Of a stretch of DNA of 22,775 bases, positions 1 through 9,363 are shown in pieces (positions within the stretch are counted from its first letter, which is position 1; each line of letters starts with the position of its first letter). The stretch is from Welwitschia mirabilis. Taxonomy: Eukaryota > Gnetophyta > Gnetopsida > Welwitschiales. The notes beneath the pieces are model-generated. The model saw only the letters and a program-made list of their open reading frames with translations, had not been told where the DNA came from and did no database searches. Made by a program: the position numbers and the translations under genes. Location of the stretch: contig JBOZIK010000001.1 in the NCBI GenBank assembly GCA_051453625.1, positions 273,497,402 to 273,520,176 of the forward strand. Reading direction: 5' to 3'.

Positions 1-600
1 TAATACCCAATATGTATTAAAAATTATATAGAATCGTGACCTTGCCATAAGGTTATGTACTAGTAGTGGTGCACACCCCAAGGTGAAGAGGGTGGTGACT
101 AGACAATGAGGAGCACCTAGAAACCACAAATGGGACCCATGGAAAAACACGAACATGAGGCAAATCCCAAAAAAAATAAAGTAGAGCACATGAAAATTGC
201 AAATGAAAAAGGAAAAAACATAGAAAAGACCGGAGCATTGACTTGATTAAAAAAAAAAAGGAAAAGAGAAAGAAAAATGGAAAAAAGAAAGGACGCAAGA
301 ACCATCGCACTAGGAAAGAAAAGGAAGAACTATAGTAGTATTCAAAGAGGAGGCAAAACGTAGCCAAATTTGGGGATGCTAGCAAGAAATGGGAGACATC
401 GATCAAAGAGAAAGCAGAGAAGGAGGGATCACATCCACAAGCAGTCAATGCATTAGAGAAGAGATCAGAGGGAAAAACATTTGGAGGGCTATGCTCAAAT
501 AGAGAAACAAAAGAAGGATCAATTCTATTCAAATAGAAGAACCATTTAGGAAGGTTAGAAAGTCGGTCACAGATAAAACGCTACTGCAAGAATAGTGAAC
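1..600. other. Purine-rich stretch without a recognisable gene
   Basis: The + strand is dominated by A and G runs here (for example around 160-300 and 395-490), so the minus strand reads as a long pyrimidine-rich open frame giving a Phe/Ser/Leu-rich peptide of 159 codons. That composition is a by-product of base skew; no domain, signal or splice pattern supports a gene. The stretch may be the outer part of the Ty3/gypsy element that begins downstream (its LTR) or unrelated spacer. Nothing in it is diagnostic. Confidence 0.5.
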
Positions 601-1389
601 ATCAATCAGGTTTCGTTTTTTAAATGTTAAATTTAATATTTTAAGTTCAACTTTTTCAAATGCTCTATTATAGCTGTAGCATAAGAGCTACTTTTTATAC
701 AATTTATTGTTTCATGTATGGGACTTTTTCATTATTGTTTGGACAAATCAAAATATTGAATTTGATTTATTAAGTGAAGAATATTCTTTTCTATTGAAAT
801 TTATTGTCTTAGCCTAAGAAAAAAAGAACATTGAATATCATTTTTTCGTGAAAATAACATAGATTTTCTGTAGTAATCCACATAATAATTTCACATAGCT
901 AGGTTTTATCTTTAAATTTCTTTAAAAAAAATCTGTAAGTCTTTATTTAACAATTTGGTCCTTAAGAGATTCATTTTGGCATATATCCTAGAATTTTGAT
1001 TAAGATGATTTAATCTCGATTTAGAGATTCCTTTCCTTTTATTTTTTGGATTCTATAATTAGCATTTCATCTTTTATTAAAGAGATATATAGGGACTTTT
1101 AATCTTCAAGCATGATCATTTGGTTTTGACTTTATCATACATATATGATATTAGCCATTATTTTTCTGTAAAACTTCATTTATATTTTTAACAAAATTGA
1201 ATTTTGACTCAATTGCATGCACTTCAATATTACTCCAAATTATTAAATACCTCAAAGCCTGTGAAGCGCCTTTTAATTATGGCCAAACGGAATAACATCT
1301 ATCAAATTACAAAAAAAAAAAAAGAATTAAGGTTCTGATATTTAAAAAAATCATAATAATTTTGGCACTAAAAGGAGGGCGCAATCCTA
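601..1389. other. AT-rich spacer, no gene seen
   Basis: Very AT-rich sequence with short homopolymers and stops in all frames. I found no coding, RNA or terminal-repeat signal. It may belong to a decayed 5' LTR of the downstream Ty3/gypsy element, but with no second LTR in the window this cannot be tested internally. Confidence 0.45.
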
Positions 1390-1680
1390 GTTAAACTATT
1401 AAAAACTTAACTAAAAACTATCAAGTTCATTTAGTCTAAGTAAAATCATCAACTAGTCAAACTTAGTTAATAGCACCACAATAACTTATTCAAACTTGTT
1501 CAAATAGTCAGATTTAGTCAAACTTGATCAAATTTTGTTAAGACAAAGTCAGTCGAGGTCAATCCAAATTAGTCACCCATAGTCAACCATAGTCAAATTT
1601 GGTCAAACTAGGTTAAATCATCAAATTCATCTTAAAACTCAGTTAAATTGCAATTAAACCAACTAAATCACTTATCATCA
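1390..1680. repeat. Degenerate short tandem-like repeat rich in gtcaaa motifs
   Basis: The motif (a)gtcaaa followed by c/t-tt recurs irregularly, for instance around 1457, 1508, 1515, 1582, 1589 and 1600, interspersed with related agttaaa and gatcaaa variants. Spacing is irregular (roughly 7-30 bp), so it is a decayed simple or tandem repeat rather than a clean satellite. It lies immediately before the proposed primer-binding site of the Ty3/gypsy element, so it probably belongs to the 3' part of that element's 5' LTR. Confidence 0.5.
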
Positions 1681-1682
1681 AG

Positions 1683-1700
1683 TGGCATTAGAACAAATTC
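1683..1700 (+). other. Possible primer-binding site (tRNA-iMet type) of the Ty3/gypsy element
   Basis: The bases from 1683 read tggcattagaac, which differs from the common plant initiator-Met primer site TGGTATCAGAGC by three transitions only. It follows a stretch ending in tcatca at 1680 with a 2-base spacer, so an LTR could end with CA at 1680. The gag-like reading frame begins about 300 bp downstream, the usual spacing. No paired LTR is available in the window to confirm the boundary. Confidence 0.4.
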
Positions 1701-2007
1701 ACCATTTACGAAAACCAAAAAAATCTTGTAAACGGTACTATACTAGAAGGAAGGCCCCTATAGTGGGTTTTTCAATGATTTGTTAGATCTTTCACCTTCA
1801 TCTTTCTCATCACCTTGTTATAAACTAAGACCAGTCAAAATGACAGTGTCAATAAGAGGCTAAAAGGCCTGTATGTTTGAGGAGATGTATAAACTCCTCA
1901 TCCAACAAGACCCCTCTATACTCATTGCAAATGAGCTTCATGCCATCATGGACTACAGAGCTTATTGGGACCTGTACGCCATTAATCCTAGTAAGTGAAT
2001 CCGTATC

Positions 2008-3959
2008 ATGGCATCTAAGAGGTTAAGGTTAACCAGTCAAGAAAGAAGCCAAACTTGTCAAAATGAGCTCCTTCGTGAAAGAAGTAATGATGAAGAGTTT
2101 ATTAATAAATGGAGTCATGAAGAAAACTCAGAAACCCAACAACAACCACAGGTACAAGGTCCAAAGAAATAGGTAAACAACGATGATATCTTATTTGAGT
2201 ACCCCACACATGGAGATGAATCACCTAGAAATGGGCAAGCTAAAAATAAAACTCTCAATGAACCTAATTTGAAAATCATTTGGGAAGCTAGTAAAGACCT
2301 AAAATGAGGTCTTCAAAACAAGAAAAGCTATTTAGATTTTGACTTTGATAACACTCCAATTCACCCCTCTATTCTTCATAAAATCATCTCACCCAGTGAA
2401 ATGCCTAGCTTTGATAAATTCACAAGTGTAGAAGACCTTATCATGCATATAAGAAACTATAAACATGCATGTCATATGTACAACATCAAACGAAACATAG
2501 CTTGTCATCTATTTTACTGATCTTTAAAATAATAAGCCTTTGAACAATATCATAGCATACCAATTCATTTGATCACAAGTTTAAAACAATTACTGGAAGT
2601 GTTTGATCAACATTACTCCATCAATATCACAAAACGAATGATGTTAGATACCTTGACTTCAATGGAAAAATAATTCAACGAAATAGTACAAGATTATGCA
2701 TGATGATGAAGGGTCACTACCTTACAACTAGAAACCTCCATTGTAGATTCCGACATGATTTATTTTTTTGCAAATTCATGCATTCCATATGTTTTAGAAC
2801 ACCTTAGAATGTAGTCATTCAAAACCTTTAAACAAGCTGTCAACCTAGCGAAAACAATTGAAGTTGTTAGAGAAGAGAAAGGAGCCATAAAATATGGTAA
2901 TATCTCTCAAAGGGAACCATTCAAAAAGGACAATAATAATACTAGAAGTAGCAATCTAAAGAACGTTATTGTTGTCAATAAACTAAATTGAATAGTTTAC
3001 CCACCCTAACTAATGGACAATCCAATGATGATGCAAATGACACCTTAAGCTCCTTTCACTCCACAAGATTTTACTCCATAAGGTCTTTCTTCTTAACTGA
3101 CTTATCATCAATAATTTTATCCTCCATTGTGATAAGTGCAACTTTTACTACCACCATAACCTTAACAACAGGCATATACGCCTCAAAATCAAGGCCAAGA
3201 TAGGCATCAAAATCAAACTGCAGTTTTACAAATTTAAATATCCCAATGAGCCAAATCCTTTCAATGCTACTGAAAAAGGGGATAATTCAATTACCTCCAA
3301 TTAGACAAAGAAACCAAAATGAACCTAAACCAAGAGGGTATGATCAGTTAAAGTATTATGGGTATCATCAAGTCTGAGGACATCATAATGACAATTATTT
3401 CAATCTAAGACACATTGTTTAAGACATTATTAAAAACAAAAAGAACATGAAATTCAATAATATCTTAGTAGCTATAAATGAAAAGCTTGAGATTTACAAA
3501 AACCCTTTTCTTTCTCAACCTCTTACATTGCAACCACCATAGAATGTAGCATTTCAAAATGACAACAATTCCTATGCAATTCTAGTAATCTAAGATCAAT
3601 GTAAAAAGTCACTAGAATAAGTCATTTAGGAGAACAAGGATAAATTAGAAGCAATGGTTTGAGTAGAATATTCTCAAACTCATCTTATTCATCGATCACA
3701 TACAGCAATGTAGTTGCTTGCCTCTAAAGTAGAGGACGCATATCTTTATTTGACCTTACTAATTCAGAGATCTGAGCCTCATAGATTCGCATTTGAAAGG
3801 ATGTTCAATAAGCATTTGAGCTTGAAATCATTTCCTGATCAAAATCAATCACATAAGGAAGGAGATCCCTCAAAGCCAGTGCATGCCCAAAAGAGTGATG
3901 AAGATAAGAAGACAATCCAGTTCTTACACCATAAGATTTCTACAACACTAAGAAGATGA
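2008..3959 (+). pseudogene. gag: Ty3/gypsy gag polyprotein remnant
   Basis: Decayed capsid/nucleocapsid gene of a plant Ty3/gypsy retrotransposon. From the ATG at 2008 one frame reads through about 3220 with scattered stops, then shifts to the next frame near 3224 and continues to 3959. The retrotransposon gag fold is recognisable around 2380-2880: a PSFDKF-like segment (plant gypsy: PRFDKF), a conserved block reading HYSINITKRMMLDTL, and a later SFKTFKQAVNLAKTIE segment. Around 3345-3430 there is a YYGYHQV-stop-GHHNDN-type motif followed by FNLRHIV and DIIKN, which matches the short nucleocapsid motif (YCxYHxxxGHxTxxCxxL) of this lineage with cysteines lost. Many stops sit where Trp, Gln or Arg is expected. 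The element cannot encode a functional Gag. Family placement is from memory of conserved motifs, not a search. Confidence 0.85.
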
Positions 3960-4560
3960 TCATTACTGAACTGCCTTACATTTCAATAAACATTGAGCAC
4001 ATCAAAGTAAGTAGGGTTTTTATCAGTTATGGAGCTAAAGTAAATTTGATAAATTCATCACGCATCCAAAAGCTTAAAATGAGCCATCTCCTAAATGTAA
4101 AAAAAAGTGTGACAATTAGAGGATTTAATGACTGTAAGGATAATTCAAGATGAATAGTTACTTTACCTATCAAAGTGGCTCAAAAGGCCAATGACACTAA
4201 ATTCCATATAATAAACAATGCAATAGCATTTAATTTATTATTGGGACATCCTTAGATAATGGACATGAGGGCAATCATATCTCTACCTCATCAAAAACTA
4301 AGATTTATTAGTTCTAAAGTTTTAATGCCATTAGAACGAAATTGCATTGTGGCAAATGTAAAAGCTCTATCAATGCTGTATTCTCTGTCACCATCTTTTG
4401 CACCTGAGAAGATGAGTATTCCTTTCTTATGTTTTGAACATGATCTAGTGGACCCTTATAAGATAAAGGTCTCACCTATTTCTGACATTCAGATCTTAGA
4501 TGCAAGATGGATTCCCTTCATCTCAGATGACTTTCCAACTAGCTCATGGTTTAAAATTTT
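3956..4560 (+). pseudogene. Ty3/gypsy aspartic protease remnant
   Basis: Retropepsin-type protease that would release Gag and Pol proteins from the polyprotein. Two family landmarks are visible: the active-site loop, normally D-[TN]-G-[SA], appears as SYGA in VFISYGAKVNLI (about 4016-4051), so the catalytic Asp is Ser; and the C-terminal flap-side motif, normally LLGRPWI followed by a Leu-His-Gln-Lys segment, appears as FNLLLGHP, then a TAG stop at 4253-4255 in place of Trp, then IMDMRAIISLPHQKLRF. It is in a different frame from the end of gag, implying a frameshift near 3956. Downstream residues to 4556 lead into the protease-RT linker. Non-functional. Confidence 0.85.
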
Positions 4561-4760
4561 CAAAAGAAAAATAAAAAAGAAAAAATTCAAAAAAAATCCT
4601 TATTTAAATAAAAAAATAAAAAAACAACAAAAAAAATTAAAACAAAAAAACAAAAACATGTGCATATATTTATATATAAAAAAATTAAAAAAAAGAAAAA
4701 ATAAAGAAATAAAAATAAATTAAAAAATGAAAAAAGAAAAAAAGATAAAAAAAGGCTAGT
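4556..4760. repeat. A-rich low-complexity tract in the gypsy protease-RT linker (copy A)
   Basis: Around 200 bp made almost wholly of A runs broken by t, c and g, which translates as a Lys/Asn-rich tail and is not credible protein. The equivalent place in the second gypsy copy (about 5785-5960) carries a similar tract, so it was present in the common ancestor of the two copies rather than arising here. Confidence 0.8.
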
Positions 4761-5396
4761 TCACTCATCTAGCTAAAATGCAAAGAATAAAGTCCTTGAC
4801 AATTAAAGTACCTCACAAAAAATGAGTTCATACAGCTAAGCAAAGTCTCAGTGGCTATGTAAAAGCCATAGCCTATTACACTACTCATGAGCACTCTCAA
4901 AGTGTAGTGTTTCAAATTTTTTTTTCATTAAAAAAAAAAAGGAAAGAACAAAATCTATTTTAAAATAGTTTATGTTTTTACCAAGTATTTTAGTCAAAGT
5001 AGCTTGACATGGTTTTTAGTGTTTTCTTTTGGTTCATCGCTCATTGTTATTCTTATGTTGATTTCTTGACTTATAGGATATCATAATGGGAAGCTAGTTG
5101 AACACACCCTTACACTTCACCCTTGATGGTTAACCTGTTGAAAGGTATGTCAATCTCTATCTTATCGATTTTAATTATAACAATTTCCTAGGAAAACCTT
5201 CTACTTTTTAAATCAAGAGCAGATAAGTGAAAATACCAAGGCATATGAAATAATGAAGTTAGAGAAGATAAAGTTATCTTTAGTAAAACACCAAGATGTC
5301 ACAACATACAACTTCCTAGTGGACTTCATTAGTTGAGAGAAATCTCTCAAGATCAATGAATAACTACCATAATAGACCAAATCTAAGCTTAAAGAT
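4761..5396 (+). other. Decayed gypsy linker between protease and reverse transcriptase (copy A)
   Basis: No protein domain is readable, but the whole stretch aligns by eye with two other places: 4755-4915 with 5959-6112, and 4916-5396 with 19885-20370. This defines it as part of the same Ty3/gypsy element. The right half includes shared phrases such as ttgacttata at 5068/20039 and aaggcatatgaaataat at 5237/20212. Confidence 0.75.
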
Positions 5397-5493
5397 GTGC
5401 TATCTTCTAATAAGGACATCTTTGCTTGGCATTACAAGGATATCTCGAGATTCCACAAATCGATAGTCCTTTACAACATTATCTTAATGCCAA
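5397..5493 (+). pseudogene. Ty3/gypsy reverse transcriptase, N-terminal fragment (copy A)
   Basis: About 32 residues containing NKDIFAWHYKDI, which matches the D-[IV]-FAW-[ST]-YxDM segment that begins the RT region of plant Ty3/gypsy Pol, followed by KSIVLYNI (family: xSIVVHxL). The frame is open up to the assembly gap at 5494, so the rest of RT in this copy is missing or hidden. The homologous segment of copy B at about 20358-20470 reads NKKIFSWNYKDM then KSIVMYNI, showing both are the same element family. Confidence 0.85.
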
Positions 5494-5593
5494 NNNNNNN
5501 NNNNNNNNNNNNNNNNNNNNNNNNNNNNNNNNNNNNNNNNNNNNNNNNNNNNNNNNNNNNNNNNNNNNNNNNNNNNNNNNNNNNNNNNNNNNN
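5494..5593. other. Assembly gap of 100 N
   Basis: Exactly 100 N, the usual placeholder for a gap of unknown size. It separates two diverged copies of the same gypsy region, so the true distance and even the adjacency of the two sides are uncertain. Confidence 0.99.
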
Positions 5594-5784
5594 TTATTTT
5601 CTTCATCACTGCTTCCTGCACCTTAGAAGATAACTATTTCTTTCTTATATTTTGAATATGATCCAATGCACCCTCATAAAATAAAGGTCTTATTCATTTC
5701 TGACACTGAAATCTTAGATACGAGATGGATTTCATTCCTTTTAGATGACTTTTCAATTAGCTCATGATTCAAAACACTCAAAAA

Positions 5785-5960
5785 CCAAAAAAAAGGAAAT
5801 TTAAAAATTTAAAAAAAAAATAAAATAAAGCTCTTATTTAAACCAAAAAAACAAAAAAACTCAAACCAAAAAAAAAAAAAAAAAAAAAAAAAGACGCCAA
5901 AACAAAAACATATACATATGCATATATATAGGAAAAGAAGACAAAAAAGACAAAAAAACT
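5785..5960. repeat. A-rich low-complexity tract in gypsy copy B
   Basis: Poly-A-like tract including an uninterrupted A run around 5868-5892. Homologous by position to the tract at 4556-4760. Confidence 0.8.
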
Positions 5961-6107
5961 AGTTTACACATCTAGTTAAAATGTAAAAGATAAAGTCCTT
6001 GACAGTGAAAGTACCTTATACAAAATGAGTTCATGCATCCAAGCAAAGTCTTGATGGCTAAGCAGAAATCTCATCCTGTTACACTACTCATGAATATTTG
6101 CAAGGCG

Positions 6108-6112
6108 TAATG
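6108..6112. repeat. Left target-site duplication of the Sirevirus element (taatg)
   Basis: Five bases immediately outside the left LTR. The right partner at 19880-19884 is taata, one transition different. In gypsy copy A the uninterrupted site reads gtagtg then tttcaaa (about 4904-4916), so the duplicated bases plus the flank at 19885 (tttcaaaa) rebuild the empty site. Confidence 0.85.
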
Positions 6113-7362
6113 TGTTAAGTTATAATTTATCAATTTGATATCAAACTAACATTTTTTGATAAAACAAAATGCGTTGTATTCCCTATAGAAAATATTAATT
6201 CTTACAGGTCAAAAGTAGTAAACATTTATTACTAGCCTTACTTGAACCTAATAAGTTACAGTTCTTTAAAGAGGCTAACTAGATTTCTAAGTAGTTAACT
6301 GAAACTACACAAAGAATTATTGAAACCAGATTACTCAAGAGTCAACTAGATTACTGAGGGATCGACCATATCTCTATAATAAATTATTACATCTGATCAT
6401 CATAGGATCAACTAGATTCCTGAGGAATTGACCAGACTTAAAGTAAAAATGTTTTCATCTTTTATTATTAAGGGATTAATAGGATTCTTGAGGGGTTAAC
6501 CAAGCCTGGGCTAAACATGTTGTTTTGCACTTTTCTTCCTATGGGGTCGACTACAATAACATGTAATCAACTAGATATATGGTCAACTAAATCCTAGATG
6601 GGATCTATTAGACATAAAGATGTAAAGATAGTAGGTCAACTAGAATAAGATGGGGGCACCTGACTTCAGTGACAACACTCAATGGAGTCAATTAGACATT
6701 TCAAGGGATCCACCGATCATGGTAAAAATGATATTTTTCTATCCATTTCCTATTATTTTTATCTATTAAAGAATTAGATCTACTTGTAAAACCTTAAAAT
6801 GTATCTCTTATATATTTCTCAGCCATCAAAATCATTATACCTCTTTTACATAATTAAAAAAAATCAAACGAGTATCTTTTTACTCATCAGTTCTTTAGTT
6901 AATCAACTTATACTAGATGTACTTGGATTTATGATATCATCTCTAATAATGTATTACTAACATCATTGTATTTCAGAACTAATGAAGCTTGTGCATTGTG
7001 GCACATTATTAACATCGAAAAAGCGTTATATTGAAAGGTTGAGATTGAGCCTATGAAAAGTCCAATTGTAAAAGGTTACAAGTAAATCTAAGATATCTGG
7101 AAAGTTAGTAATAAAGATCTAGATCAGTATTAGGTAGAATTTGATTACTGAGAGTAAAGTAGAGGGTTTTTTGAATTACTATAAATCGTGTGTCAATCTT
7201 TATTAGTATTTTCTATTTTCATTTAATCTCTTTTAGATTATTTTTGGTATTTCATATGCACAAATATTTTTAGTATCTAATACTTATGGAGATAGCTTTT
7301 GAATTTATTTATTATTTTAAATCCTAATCACCCCTTCCTACTCTAAGGTTCTAAATCCTTTA
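6113..7362 (+). repeat. 5' LTR of the Sirevirus-like element
   Basis: Begins tgttaagttataattta and aligns along its length with 18651-19879. It ends ta at 7361-7362 where the partner ends ca, a C-to-T change. A ctataaat motif near 7180, matched at about 19699 in the 3' LTR, is the best TATA-box candidate, so transcription would be expected to start shortly after it. The left half contains tandem-like copies of a tcaactagattcctgag unit. Confidence 0.9.
6341..6620. repeat. Degenerate ~66-bp tandem repeat inside the 5' LTR
   Basis: Units centred on tcaactagattcctgagg begin near 6342, 6408, 6476 and 6547, about 66-71 bp apart, each followed by a variant of ggatcgacca or ggttaaccaa. The 3' LTR has the corresponding series around 18865-19030, so the array predates the insertion and belongs to the LTR itself. 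Confidence 0.65.
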
Positions 7363-7364
7363 TT

Positions 7365-7382
7365 TAGTTTCAAAGCAAGGTT
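7365..7382 (+). other. Primer-binding site for initiator-Met tRNA
   Basis: Two bases after the LTR end, the 18-base site reads tagtttcaaagcaaggtt. It matches the plant copia iMet primer site TGGTATCAGAGCAAGGTT at 15 of 18 positions. This is where minus-strand DNA synthesis would be primed; its position fixes the LTR boundary. Confidence 0.88.
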
Positions 7383-7404
7383 GAGTCCTTAGTAGATCTT
7401 AAAA

Positions 7405-8475
7405 GATCTAGACTCCTGAGCCTGTATGAAAATACTTCTTAGATCCATAGACGTAGATATAGAGGAGGTAATCTATAATGAATATTTCATGTCTACACTA
7501 TTTAAAACTGATATAGATGAAACCATCATAGTAGCAAAAAAATCTCGAGATCAATGGAGCCCTATCGATAAAGTCAAGGCTACCTTAGATGCCCATTCTT
7601 TTGATGTTATTTTTTGTGCAATATGTGTAGATGAATTCAAGAGTATTATGAATTGTAAACATGCTAAAGAAGCTTAGGATATTCTTGGAATAGCACACAA
7701 AGAAACATCTACTATAAAGCAAGCAAAGCTATAGATGCTTGTCTCCAAGTTTGAAGATATTTACATGGAAGAAGAGAAGACTCTGCAAGAGTTCTTTACT
7801 AGACTGACAAACATAGTAAACTCTATGAAAAGTCTAGATGAGAAAATGGATAAAGGAAAGGTCATATGAAAAGTTCTAAGATCTCTTCCAACACACTTTG
7901 AGCCAAAGATCACAGTGATCGAGGAAAGAAAGAACATCAATCGAATGGAACTCAAGGAACTTTAAAGTAACCTTAAAACTTATGAGTTAAAGTTTTTTAA
8001 AGATAATAAGAAAAGCCTTGCATTGAAAAGTATGCAAGAAGAGCCCAGATTTGAAAAATTAGATGAAGACCTTAATGAAGATGAGGTTGCTCTTTTGATA
8101 AGGAGATTCAAAAAATTCTTACATAGAAGAAAGAAAGATGATGAACCAAGTAAGGGATCAAAGATGGATTATTCCAAACTAAGAAGAGATCTAGAAAAAG
8201 AAAAGAAGATTCAATGCTATGCTTATAATGAATATGGACATGTTACAAATGAATGGGTAAACAATAAAAGAGATTAAAGGAAATCCAAGACATTATCCTT
8301 CATTGCCATCTAGGATAATGTAGATGAAGAAGATGAGAGTAGCTCAAGCCAAGAGTTATATGGAGATAGAAAACTTTCTTTCATGATAATACTCACTCAC
8401 ATAAAGAACAGGCCTTGCTCAATAGAACCAGATGAACTATATTCTATTGAAGAAGATCAAAAGGAGCTAAAAGAT
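7405..8475 (+). pseudogene. gag: Sirevirus-like gag, N-terminal part
   Basis: Capsid part of a copia Gag. The frame holding the ATG at 7426 reads MKILLRSIDVDIEEV (Sirevirus gag: W-x-x-RMKxxLxSID), then FDVIFCAICVDEF, a KEA-stop-DIL segment with TAG (7675-7677) in place of Trp, LVSKFEDIYMEEEKTLQEFFTRLTNIVNSM and KVLRSLPTHFEPKITVIEE. These are the landmarks of the UBN2/gag-polypeptide family. A basic-acidic linker with FKKFLHRRKK follows (about 8104-8140), then a CCHC zinc knuckle at 8215-8256 in which Cys2 is Tyr and Cys4 is Trp. The true start is probably upstream of 7426 because the family's N-terminal Trp segment is missing from the open frame. Stops at 7867, 7963 and elsewhere kill it. The gene is broken at 8475 by the nested insertion and resumes at 13359. 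Confidence 0.88.
8471..8475. repeat. Left target-site duplication (aagat) of the nested insertion
   Basis: Five bases directly before the TG at 8476, repeated exactly at 13359-13363 directly after the CA at 13357-13358. The gag reading frame runs into it and out of the right copy. Confidence 0.8.
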
Positions 8476-8519
8476 TGTAAGATCCCAAATTTTTACAATG
8501 GAAAATATTCAAATTTGAT

Positions 8520-8534
8520 GCTCTAATATCAAAA
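8520..8534 (-). other. Complement of an iMet-type primer-binding site next to an LTR-like start
   Basis: gctctaatatcaaaa read on the minus strand is ttttgatattagagc, close to the plant primer site TGGTATCAGAGC. It abuts tgtaagatcc at 8535, so read on the minus strand an LTR would end ...ggatcttaca and be followed by the primer site. Only 44 bases separate this from the left boundary of the insertion, where another tgtaagatcc stands, so the left end is compressed or rearranged. Confidence 0.5.
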
Positions 8535-8577
8535 TGTAAGATCCATTAAGATCTAAAAATTTTAAACCTTCAAATGA

Positions 8578-9363
8578 NNNNNNNNNNNNNNNNNNNNNNN
8601 NNNNNNNNNNNNNNNNNNNNNNNNNNNNNNNNNNNNNNNNNNNNNNNNNNNNNNNNNNNNNNNNNNNNNNNNNNNNNNNNNNNNNNNNNNNNNNNNNNNN
8701 NNNNNNNNNNNNNNNNNNNNNNNNNNNNNNNNNNNNNNNNNNNNNNNNNNNNNNNNNNNNNNNNNNNNNNNNNNNNNNNNNNNNNNNNNNNNNNNNNNNN
8801 NNNNNNNNNNNNNNNNNNNNNNNNNNNNNNNNNNNNNNNNNNNNNNNNNNNNNNNNNNNNNNNNNNNNNNNNNNNNNNNNNNNNNNNNNNNNNNNNNNNN
8901 NNNNNNNNNNNNNNNNNNNNNNNNNNNNNNNNNNNNNNNNNNNNNNNNNNNNNNNNNNNNNNNNNNNNNNNNNNNNNNNNNNNNNNNNNNNNNNNNNNNN
9001 NNNNNNNNNNNNNNNNNNNNNNNNNNNNNNNNNNNNNNNNNNNNNNNNNNNNNNNNNNNNNNNNNNNNNNNNNNNNNNNNNNNNNNNNNNNNNNNNNNNN
9101 NNNNNNNNNNNNNNNNNNNNNNNNNNNNNNNNNNNNNNNNNNNNNNNNNNNNNNNNNNNNNNNNNNNNNNNNNNNNNNNNNNNNNNNNNNNNNNNNNNNN
9201 NNNNNNNNNNNNNNNNNNNNNNNNNNNNNNNNNNNNNNNNNNNNNNNNNNNNNNNNNNNNNNNNNNNNNNNNNNNNNNNNNNNNNNNNNNNNNNNNNNNN
9301 NNNNNNNNNNNNNNNNNNNNNNNNNNNNNNNNNNNNNNNNNNNNNNNNNNNNNNNNNNNNNNN
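8578..9363. other. Assembly gap of 786 N
   Basis: Undetermined bases inside the nested insertion, apparently a sized gap. Any open frame across it is meaningless. Confidence 0.99.

Larger units (their letters stand above)
5594..6112 (+). pseudogene. Second Ty3/gypsy copy (copy B), post-protease linker, left half
   Basis: This stretch repeats 4379-4920 in the same order and orientation: the segment after the protease (cf. 4379-4556), an A-rich tract (about 5785-5960), then the ctagtt...cttgacag block (cf. 4755-4915). By eye the non-A-rich parts agree at roughly 80%, with frameshifts and stops in copy B that copy A lacks. Copy B is cut at 6112 by the Sirevirus insertion and resumes at 19885. 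Confidence 0.85.

Noticed and set aside
60-68. ctagtagtg, the reverse complement of the CACTA end cactactag, as a possible far terminus
   Set aside because: Only nine bases match and the adjacent bases do not resemble the terminus at 21181. No ccttaaaa subterminal palindromes lie to its left, and 21181 points rightward, away from it.
53-532. Long minus-strand open frame of 159 codons with hydrophobic Phe/Leu-rich peptide
   Set aside because: It arises from the purine-rich + strand (pyrimidine-rich complement). There is no domain, no codon-like pattern and no supporting context.
6341-6620. Evenly spaced repeats considered as a CRISPR-like array
   Set aside because: The units are degenerate, the spacing varies, they lie within both LTRs of a plant retrotransposon, and the 'spacers' are themselves repeated.
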